From NCBI RefSeq assembly GCF_018139145.2, contig NC_059482.1:22963332-23027331 (forward strand): a DNA stretch of 64,000 nucleotides. The letters are read 5' to 3'. The translations under genes were made by a program, and so were the position numbers. The notes under the pieces are model-generated. The model had not been told where the DNA came from. It ran no database searches and saw only the letters and a program-made list of their open reading frames with translations. Shown one piece after another: positions 54,701 through 64,000 of the stretch. Numbering within the stretch: the first letter of the stretch is position 1; the number at the start of each line of letters is the position of its first letter. The DNA is from Gymnogyps californianus (lineage: Eukaryota; Chordata; Aves; Accipitriformes; Cathartidae).

Positions 54701-56190
54701 ACTGCCTCTTTCCCCTTCAGACCCACTTCAGTTCACATGTTTGCTTGTATTGATTGTCCTGTCTGCAGCCAGAAAAACTGCTGCCAGCCATTTAGTCAGG
54801 TTTTTAGGGAGGCGTTGTTTTTATTTTCTTTCTTTTTTTCTTTCTCTCTTGGTCTTTTCAATTAGACTAGCTTTTGGGCACACAGACTTCAGGTTTGAAT
54901 GGAGGAGGCAGACCAAAAGCTGAGCTTTCAGTAACCATGCTTCACCCTGGAATATTTGGGAAAGCGCTTAACCACATCATTCAAGCTGAACAAAACCGTG
55001 AATCAGTATTTCAAGGCAGTAACCCTGGCCTTGGAAGATTAATCAAAGAAAGTGTTTCCATTGGCTATTAAGTGCTTAGGCATCAGTGTGGGTAAGTGAT
55101 TCTTACTGAGGGGTTATGGCTGTCCTGCGCTTTTCCAGACCCTGATTTCTGTGCCGTAACTCTTTTGGAGATGGGCTGGCTCCTCGTAGAGGTTCTGCAC
55201 TCTTTTCTCAGGCAACATGTTCCCAGAAATGTATGATACGGGTACGCTGGAGCCTGCCTTTGCGTGGAGCTTTCTGTCATCCAGCAGGTTGTGTTGGTTT
55301 TGTACCGTGTGAAAACAGAGTTTCCGGAGCGGAGATGGCATTGCATAGTGGGGTTTGTGATTGGCCTTCACCAGTACCACAGGTTGCATCTCCAGCTGTA
55401 GCACAGATTATGGACAATCCAGGTAATCTTAGTGACAGGTAAGAGTTGACTAGCAATTTAGAGACAGCAATTTAGCTGTCAACAAGAGTTGTAATCAGCA
55501 CTGCTTTTTTTTCAGATTAAAAAAAATGTCTTTATAGTGGCTGTACCTATTATTTGAGCCTTTCAGATAAAAGGTAACATCAACACAAAGCTAAATTTCA
55601 CTACAACTCAAACTGATGGATAGCAGCTATTTTTACTGATGGATAAATATGATCCTCTTCAGCAGACCCCTGTTGCTTTACCTTAATTGATGTGGAAAGT
55701 ATGTAAGGAACCTCAGTTTAGAATCTAGAAGGCCTTGTTGCAACCCCTTGACATCATGAGATGCACTTCTTTTGGAAGACTTCTCTCTCCATAAGGTCTT
55801 GTGTTTATATAAATATTTTTTTGTTCATAATTTTCTTACCTCATTAAATACCATTTTAGGGATTGTTTTTAATAGTAGCTGGATGCTAGCCCCCTGCTTT
55901 CTGCAGTGAACTCTAACGTTGCTTTTGGCTGAGTCACTTAACTGCTCTGCCTCGATGTCTCTGTAAAATGACTCTTGCCCATTACCTTGCAAGATTTTTC
56001 TGAAGGTGTCTTAATATTTTATAAAGATGTTCTTGTCCATCAGCTAAAAGTTGAATAGTTGGCCTATAAATGAACATGTCAATTATTTAGTATGATGCGA
56101 TTTGAAGCTTGTGTATGTGATAAGCTTTTGTATCCAACTTGTTCTTTGCCCCTGCCGCTTAATAGATAAATGGCAAAACTCCTCATCTGA

Positions 56191-56193
<3 letters not shown>

Positions 56194-56224
<31 letters not shown>
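56194..56224 (+). repeat. Poly-T tract (31 bases)
   Basis: The longest homopolymer run in the window, in RANBP10 intron 3. Confidence 0.95.
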
Positions 56225-57069
56225 CTTCCCATCTCTGTCCTACATTGTTTTGCACCCCTGCACTTCTCCTCACCCCCTCCAGTGTGGTGTGTCCTGGAAT
56301 GTAATAGATATAATAGTACCGTGGTGACCTGATCATGCTAGAGAGCTTTTTGAGCCTTGCCTTTGTAGATAGAACCAACCTGTTGTGTAGTTGCGCTTTA
56401 ACCATGTTGTGCTCTTTACAGGGCTATAAATGGCTTGTAGCACATCTTGACCTCTCTGGTAGAGGGAAGACCAGATCATGTTCTGACTCTGGCAGAAGAT
56501 GACCCTTTAAGCTTGTAAGTTAGGAGGCCTTGCCATCTTTATTCATTCAAGGAAGTAGGATTTTTATCTTGATTACTGTATTCGGTGGTGAGGTGCATGC
56601 TAAGTAATAGTGAAATGGATTCATTAACAGATCTCTGGGGCAGGTGGAACAGACCATTCCTGTTGACAAGGTATTGCCCGTGTCGCAGCCAGCCAGAGCC
56701 TTCTGGTTTTATTTTTTCTCTTTGAGTCAATGGGTAGTGTCACTTTATATAATTAAGTGTAGACTGTGGTTTGATGTTGTTCTGAAGGCTAGTTAACATG
56801 CAGTAGCTGTCAAATGGTAGGAGTTGCTGATCTGGTCTAAAAATCGCCGTGCCAGATCAATATTGTTAAAAAGGAAATTTTACAGTGCTACTTTCTGCTT
56901 ATAGCCTCTGTGGTGGATCGGGCAGTGCTTGTTAGCACCCACGTTCTGCTGGATCTCCCAAACTCTTGCAAGCCTTTTTAGCTGTCTGTCTTGGAGTCTT
57001 TTTGGTCTTTGGGTCACTGTGTCCTTTTGTTCCTGCTCTCTGTTAATAGGAGAGAGATGCTGTGATTTC

Positions 57070-57084
57070 TTTTTTTTTTTTTTT
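57070..57084 (+). repeat. Poly-T tract (15 bases)
   Basis: A homopolymer run in RANBP10 intron 3, followed by a second T-rich, pyrimidine-only stretch. Confidence 0.85.
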
Positions 57085-60000
57085 CTTTTTTTCCCCTCTC
57101 CTTTGGACCTTGCCACCTTTAAGTCCTTCTGCCATGAGGATTTGGTCTCAGCTTTGTCTCTTTTAGAGTTGCAAGTGCAAGTACTTTATTCAAAAACATG
57201 GAACAGCCTCTGAGCCAAACCTAGAGCGGGCCTGCCAAGAGTCCTGCACTCTTTGATTAGCATCATCTGGTGGTGTTCTGTAGGGGCCAAACCGGCCTTG
57301 GATGAATCTGCTCGATCTGCTGGGGACCAGGGTGAGAGGGAGGCCACTGGACAGCAGTCCCTCACTGGGCTGTGTGCAGTGGTGTGGTGCGCTGCACCAT
57401 TACCTTGTACGTGGTTCAGTGTGGTACTACAAAGACTATGGGACCTGAGCACATCCAACCCCTACTTTAGGAAGTTTGTCCTCCGTGGGGTGCAATGGTT
57501 TTATTTTCTGTATATGCATTGGTCCTATAGTGCAGTGTTTGGGCTTCTCCTGCATTCAAAGTCGTTTTGCCGCCTTGTAGAAGAAGTAGAAGCTCTTATG
57601 AGAAAGAAAAAGTTGGGGTATTACTAGCTAGGGCTTCTTCATTTCCTGGTGTCTCTAGGTAAGTGGGTTTTAGGGACTTTTTTTTTTTTCCTTGACATGT
57701 TCTGGGCAGATGTCCAGGCCCTTGAAGTCCTGCCAGGAAGATGCTGTAATATGCTAAGCACGCTGTTCCCTGGTCCTATTCCTGTCCTGCAGCTGGTGTT
57801 GTGACTGTACCTAGACAGTTGTTTCATGCCAGGACTTTACGTCCCCTGTTCCCACCACCCCAAATCTATAGCATAGGTTGCTGTGGCCACTCAGCAGCTA
57901 TTTTTGTAGGCTGGTTATGGAAACAGAAAGATGTGTTGCAACATTAATGGTCGATCTGATCCTGAAGCATGGTTGAATGAAGAAAAACAAAGCTACCTCC
58001 TTGCTCTCACCCAAGCACCTGATGTTTATGCAACTTCATATGGTTTGGCATAAATGCTATAAAACTGAGCTACAGCTGAGATGCTGGAGCACCCCAGATG
58101 CTTCTTGGGGCAACAGGCTTTTCTTGACCAGGCATTTAGCTTCTAAGACTGTAGGAGCACAGGGGCTTGCTCAGCCTTCCCTTTGCTAGGGGCAAAGGCA
58201 TGCTTTCACTGCTCTGGGCTAACGTACACCAAATGCACATCCACTGGCAGAGCCAAGTCCACTGGAAGATGGTAGAGCAGTCAACAGAGGGTGGTTCTGC
58301 TTCTGCTGTGATAACGGCTTCTTGCCCATATTTATTTTTGTCCTGTCCGCTCAGACACCAGTCCCTGCCTGGGACTGCTCTGCCCAGGACGTTGTAGAAG
58401 CAACTCTGAACAGCAACATCCTACTTCTCCCTGCACCATACTCATCTGTTCAGCCTCTGTTTAATGTACCTTCCCCTCCGCTGACATCATGCTCTGCTGC
58501 TGCCAAAGACCCATAGCTGGCTGAGCAACAGCAGCCTGCACAGCGCAGTGCATGGAAACGGCCCTGCCTCCAGCCGGAACGTGGTCCAGCAGCGACTCTG
58601 GGCTCCGTAGCTGGCTCCACCCTCAACATCCCATTCCCCAAGCACTGTACAAGCAAAGTTTGTACATCTGTTTCTGCTGGACTTTGGATTCAATGAATCT
58701 TATTAAAATTATTTTGTTTGGTTTATTTCAGTGTGTTGACACAAGTTCTTGTCCCTCTGCGGCTAGTGTTTGCACACTACTTGCCCTGGCATGGGCAGCT
58801 GTGGGAAGCTAGGATTGCTGGCCAGAGGAGTGGGAAGAGGAATGCCACAGGCAAAATAGTGGACAAGAACAGGGAGGGGAGAAAAATGAAAAGTGTTTCA
58901 AAGTACAAAAGCAAGGAAGTAGGTACTGGTAAAATTTGGAAAGCTGCAGACACCGCAAAGACTGTAGAGCAGTCACTGGGGTCTGTCCTGAAGAATAAGC
59001 CTCCCAACTCTCACATTACTCAAGATACAACAGACACAAACCCTATTTACAAATCTTCAGATTCTTTCTGAGGAACTTCCATCTCCTCTTCATATGGCCA
59101 AATGCGTACTTCACCAACATTACTTACTACTTCAGACGTTTCAGGTTTTCTTGATTGCAGGTCAGGTTACCACGGAATTTGTTGTGAGCAAGGCCCTGCC
59201 CCTTGCAGCAGCTTCTGCACCAGGTCCCGATTGCCTTGAATGTGTGGGCTGAGCTGCAGTGGAACATGTTTCTCCCCTGGCATGTGCATGGGCAGGGAAT
59301 GGTCCATGTGTCAATGAAGTCCATCTGTCTGCCATCATTTTAAGCCTGGCAAGTGGCAGAGCAGGAAGAGTCTGAGGTGTCAGGCTGTAACTTACTGGAA
59401 CAACCATCTTTTCCATCATCACTGGGCCCTGCACATCTGTCCTTTGGCATGCCATCAGAGGAGAGCTCAGTACGGATCCCTGTGAATGTTGCCTTCCCCG
59501 TTTTCCTCTGCCCACGGGCAAGTCTGGCATGTTTGAACCTTGAAGCGCAGGGGGATGTCATCAGTTTGCTTTCTTCTCCGCACTCTGTGGAAGGAGCAGC
59601 ATGCCAGCAAAGACCTATTGCTCTTGGTACTTTCCCTCAGGGCATCCTGCGCTGCATTGCCTCTGTTGTATATGGCCTGATGTTACATGCTTTCAGAGTT
59701 GAGCAGCGTATCCAGGTCCTAGTGTTCCTAGATGTGTGATGCCAGTTTTACCCAGTGCCTGCCAGAAGAGGTTCTGTGCACATTGCTGACACTCTTGAAA
59801 TGGAAGGCTAAAATGATGTGTTATTTCCACAGTGCTGAGAGGTAAATGGGTTCCAGCCCATAGTATCACTTCCCAGTCAGTGCTTTGTGAGGCAGAGCCT
59901 GATCTTAGAAATAGAAGATAGGCCCATCACAGGATCTGCCCAAAAAGTCAAGAGTAAAGTGGGGCTAACATTGAATGGGCAAGGTAGGATCGAACAGGAA

Positions 60001-61229
60001 TGGATGTAGGATAGTTAGGGGTACTAGTAGCATACTTCATCTAACTCCAATGCTCGCTTAAGAGCAAGCATTTATGAGTTGAACCTGTAACTGTGCCCTG
60101 AAGTAACTCAATTCTTTCTGCCACGTGGTCTGGCATTGCCTAATTCTGGCCTGTTTATCAAGCAGCGGCAATGGAACTTGCTGTTCATTTTTTTTCACTG
60201 TGTGTTGGGATCAAGACAGTCTGCCAAGAAGATCAACGTATCTGCTTTTTCTTGTTAGCAGGCCAAACAGAACTTCAGTTTGGTGCTGAACATATAAAAA
60301 TGCCCTCCCAAGCCCTACTCATGGTTTCTGTTTTTCTTTCTTCCCATTCTCTGACTGATTGCACAGTCTGAGCTATTCTGCGTCTGTCTGGCTGTTAATA
60401 AATACTATGCATATATTTTGGGTTTGGGGGTTGAAGTGTTCAATTCGAAGGGATGTCATTTTAACCTCCTTTTGTTCACTAGCTGCTGAGGTCCTGCCTG
60501 CAGAGTGGTTCTGCCTGTATATTTGCATGTTCAAAGTGCACTTGTCTTCAAAATGAGCTGTAGTGAAAACAGGAGCCTTGGGAGGCAGGGTGTTTAGGTT
60601 CTGCTTTGACCACTGCTGTGGGCTAGGTGGCCAGATCCTTTTTGGTCTCTGCCTGTCTCCCCCCTTTAAAACAATTTTGTGCTTTTGAAGAGAGGACGGG
60701 GAAGGAAAAGGAAGGAATGAGACAACTGTGCTAACTTGGACCCTCCAGCCACTCTAGCTCACTAGATTTCAGTCTACAGAGTACGGTCCTTCGGGAGTCC
60801 GTGATCTACTTTTTATAAGAAAAAGAAAAGCACATTCTTCAATCTTCTTGTCCAGGTTTCTGAAATTTTGTAAGGAATCTGCACTCGCATTTGAGAATTT
60901 TTAGACTTCGTCAGCTGCACATAGGTGTGAAGCTCTAGACGTCAGCTAGCACCAAGAGACTGAAATGGGATGCTCATTAAACCCCACAGCCTTGTTGGAA
61001 TGAGTTACCGGTCCGAAACCGTTCGTGCATGGGTACTCCCAGGGTTTTCTTAGAAGCAGCTGCCTGTGCCTCACTAGCCCAGGATGGACTGCTCTAGCTG
61101 TTGAGGATTGCGAGCCACTGAGGGTGGTAAGGTGAGAGGAGCTGTGGGAGTGAGCTGAGGCTGAGTGCACCGGCGGTGAGATGGCAGATGAGAATCCGCG
61201 CAGAGAGCGCATTGTCACAAGAGTGATGA

Positions 61230-61880
61230 TGCATTTTGGAGTGATTACAATAGCCTCGTGGAAACATCAGGTCAGTGGTAAAAAGGATAATAAAGAGGAA
61301 AATGCTAGGATTAACTCGCAGAGGGCTAGGCAACAGTACAGAGAACAGCTACAGCTTGCTTCCCTTCTCCGTGATGCACCTTCATCTCCATTCTCAAAAG
61401 CAACACTATAAATCCAGAAAAGGTTCAGGTGATGATGGTCAGAAATGCAGGGAATAGCTAAATAAGCCAGGAGTCATCAGTCTGGAAAAGGGATGATTAT
61501 GGGGGATTTTGCAGAGGTCTATATAATGTATGTTCTGGAGAGACTGAATACATAGTTTGCCATCTTCTCCAGCGCAAGACTACAGGGTATCAAATACAAG
61601 TAGTAGGAGGCACGTTTACATGCAGCTTGCAGTTACGCCATGAAACTCCTTGTTGCAGGATACAGTGGATGGTATGGATGTTTACATATGTTTAAAGGAG
61701 GATTGGACAATTTAATGGAAAGAAAATCCTTTGAGAAGTACTAAGTGAACAGAATCTCCATCTGGCTCAGTGTGTCTCTAGGCTGCGGGTGGTTGGAAGG
61801 TGGTAACGCTGTTCAGTAAGAGCATGATACGTGCATGTCCTGTGCTTGTGCCGTCTCAGTTCTTGAAGAGGATCCTTATC
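61230..61880 (+). mobile_element. Old CR1-like LINE fragment, plus orientation
   Basis: The 3' part resembles older CR1/L3-type elements: TTGCAGGATACAGTGGATGG, GAGGATTGGACAATTTAATGG, AAATCCTTTGAGAAGTACTA, then CATCTGGCTCAGTG and GGCTGCGGGTGGTTGGAAGG. It is much more diverged than the CR1 copy at 47780. Confidence 0.65.
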
Positions 61881-62049
61881 TGGGTTGACCCCGTATCCCG
61901 TATGGCCAGCCTTTTTAAGAACATGCAGATAACATCTCATCTCTGCTTTCTGGGTCACAACAGTGGCTTCTGGAAGTACTTGAGTACAAGTGCTACAAAG
62001 GTTAAAATGTCTGGACAATTTGCAGATGTAAGTGTGGGGAAGGCATATA

Positions 62050-62560
62050 GGAAGTCTGATTCAGCCCTTATTAAAGCAGTGTTAGATTTTGTAAAGGAAG
62101 AAGCTATTGAGTAGCGAGGCGTGAGTAGTGTCGTAGGAGTCAAGGAAGAGGTTGTAATATCATAGACCTATTACTAGGTGGCGATAGTAAATTGTTAATG
62201 ATGCAGAAAAGCCCCACGTTTTCAGCAAGTGTTTTTGTATTTGGAGAGAAGTCGGAGGATGTATTTGCAAAATACATGTGATGAGTTACTCCCCACTCTG
62301 TGGGTAATCCAAGATAATGCCAAACACTTTCGATAGGGATATGCTATTTAAATCAATAGGCCCAGATAACTTTGACCTAGAAGCAGTAGAAGTGCTGATT
62401 GTTATTTTTCATTCAGATTATTAGGAAATTTCAGAAGGCTGGCTGAAGTTGGCCAGTGCTGGAATGACCTGTTTGCCATTGCCCTCATGTTTATTCTGGG
62501 CAGAATTTTAGAAATACTGATACATTATTTGATTAATAAATAACTAAAGGTTAGGCATAT
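62050..62560 (+). mobile_element. Possible very degraded CR1-like coding remnant
   Basis: Words such as GGCCCAGATAACTTTGACCT and a TTAATAAATAACTA stretch recall the CR1 endonuclease-RT linker region. The match is faint and could be chance. Confidence 0.25.
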
Positions 62561-63554
62561 AATTAACGCCACTCAGCTTATGTTTATGGTGAGTACAGTT
62601 CTTTCAAACAAATCTGGCTTGTTTTTTTAAGATGACCACGGTGATTTGATACGGCTGACAGTCTAGATTTAAAACACTTAGTGTTGTGTCAGGTCCAGAT
62701 TCAGCACTACACAACATTTGAGTTGAAAAAGTGAACTCTGTATATCATTAGCAAAGTGCTGGGTGAGCGAGATTTCCTTAACTGGGGATATTAGTGGTTG
62801 TCTGTGGAGAATAAGATTCAAATCAAGCTTTTTCCAGGCACTGTTGCAATACATACCAAATTTGACACTGTCCTCAAAGCCTTTATTCAGTCACTTCTCA
62901 TTGGAGCTCATCTCATCAATGCATTCATCACCACTTCTGGTGGTACAGCAAGTACCGATACTGGGAAGCACAAGACTTACAGGAGCGGGAGGAGGTTTTT
63001 ATCAGTAGAATCAGTCATGATCTGTAGGTAACAAAACCTTTTTTTTCTTATACTACAGAACCTGTAGTGTCTGCGTTGGCTCAAGTCTTTTGTGAAATTG
63101 TCCTCACGGTTGGGCACGCTGTTGCATTTCTTATGGTAGCCTTACCTGGTGCATGACGTGTAAGCATCTGACTACTTAGATGTAACTGATGACAAGTTCT
63201 TATTAAATGCTTTGTAATGCCAGGAATGTTTTGTATGCCGAAGAACTAGAAGTTTGTAATTGGATTGTATTATTAAGTAGCTTAGGAGATAAATTGATTA
63301 GCGTTATCATCTGAAGTTACCAACCGCTTCATTAGAGAAGTTCTGAACTGACACACATGTAACAGGTCTGGTTTTGGGGAGACTAAAATAATAGATCAGC
63401 GATGGCAGCCTTTCACAGGCCAGCAGCAGAGAAGATAAAAGGGATAAGGGAAAGGAGCCACAGTGTTAAAAACTCAATATTTCAATGATATTTTTACTGG
63501 ATGGAGTCTTAGCAGTGGAAGTTTGACAACAGACTCTAGAGCCCCTATCACTCC

Positions 63555-63900
63555 CTCCTTTGTTTTTGGCAACCCAATTTGGCATCGTTTTTGAGCTTGC
63601 TAAGGGTGCTGTCTGTGCTGTTGTCCCTGTCTTTCATGAAGATATTAAACAGGACTGGTGCTACTGTCAACAGCTTGTTTGGAGCTGGTCCGAGGGAAGA
63701 TGGAGCTGACTCTTGGGACATCTCAGTCTGTTCCTGTGGATGCATGGGACTTAACAGAGGAACTTATTCACCATTTGTAGACTAGGATTTGCTAGGAGTC
63801 CTTCACACCTTTCACTCCCAAACTTTGCCCTGAGGTCCAAAATCTTGGACCGTGGCATGTTTCAGTCTTGCTCCATTCCCTGACTTTCCCGTTGGCATTC
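63555..63900 (-). mobile_element. CR1 LINE internal fragment, minus orientation
   Basis: TTGAGCTTGCTAAGGGTGCT, then TTTCATGAAGATATTAAACAGGACTGGTGC-like text (read in two blocks) is the complement of the CR1 RT region encoding the 'FNIFMKD' motif. The minus strand still shows VLFNIFMKDRD before the frame breaks. Confidence 0.8.
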
Positions 63901-64000
63901 ATGTGGTGTGGTGCAATAAATGGAGGTCCTTGGGCATGCACCAAATGTTTCATGCTTTTCTGAGAAACCCTGAGCGTGTGGGTCCACAGATGATAAGATA

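Larger units (their letters stand above)
42462..64000 (+). other. RANBP10: RANBP10 intron 3, incomplete (more than 21.5 kb)
   Basis: No coding exon was recognised. The intron contains CR1 fragments at 44107, 47780, 48390, 61230 and 63555, and poly-T tracts at 56194-56224 and 57070-57084. The intervals 49000-56000 and 57200-61200 show nothing I can assign. Confidence 0.8.

Noticed and set aside
59353..59739. Plus-strand open frame of 128 codons in intron 3
   Set aside because: No domain or similarity recognised, and overlapping open frames on the other strand are equally long.
61418..61450. GGTGATGATGG as possible RANBP10 exon 4 (HGDDGH region)
   Set aside because: Flanking codons do not match the SPRY peptide, and it lies within an old CR1-like element.

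Overview
The window is vertebrate nuclear DNA, most likely avian. It has split genes with canonical GT-AG introns, a large CpG island, many CR1-type LINE fragments on both strands, and no bacterial-style gene packing. Two protein-coding genes can be read with confidence, in the head-to-head arrangement known from human 16q22.1 (TSNAXIP1 next to RANBP10). The species cannot be fixed from the sequence alone.

Left part (1-19.5 kb): TSNAXIP1 on the minus strand. I located ten coding exons whose reading phases all close (437 codons together), from a proposed first exon at 19507-19535 down to an exon at 1554-1682. The C-terminal part of the protein was not found in the remaining 1.5 kb and probably lies left of the window. 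The introns hold low-complexity tracts, a few repeat-like patches and one exon-like segment of unknown status (8743-8835, minus). At 257-391 on the plus strand is a coding-like segment that may be the last exon of an unrecognised convergent gene.

Middle (about 19.3-20.7 kb): a CpG island that serves as a bidirectional promoter. The two proposed start codons are 605 bp apart and both sit in ATGGCGG. The TSNAXIP1 side carries a forkhead site next to an RFX X-box, a pairing expected for a testis/cilium gene. The RANBP10 side has GC boxes, a CCAAT box and a TISU/YY1-like initiator, as expected for a housekeeping gene.

Right part (20.1-64 kb): RANBP10 on the plus strand. Only exons 1-3 are present (N-terminus and the first half of the SPRY domain). 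They are separated by introns of 1 kb, 21 kb and more than 21.5 kb, and the rest of the gene lies right of the window. The two long introns contain CR1 fragments of several apparent ages, poly-T tracts and one local tandem duplication. I saw no second gene inside them, and no convincing tRNA, rRNA, CRISPR array or intact mobile element.

No wholly new biological system is evident. The most interesting signals are the FOX/RFX composite in the shared promoter, the two unexplained exon-like segments in or beside TSNAXIP1, and the missing TSNAXIP1 3' end.
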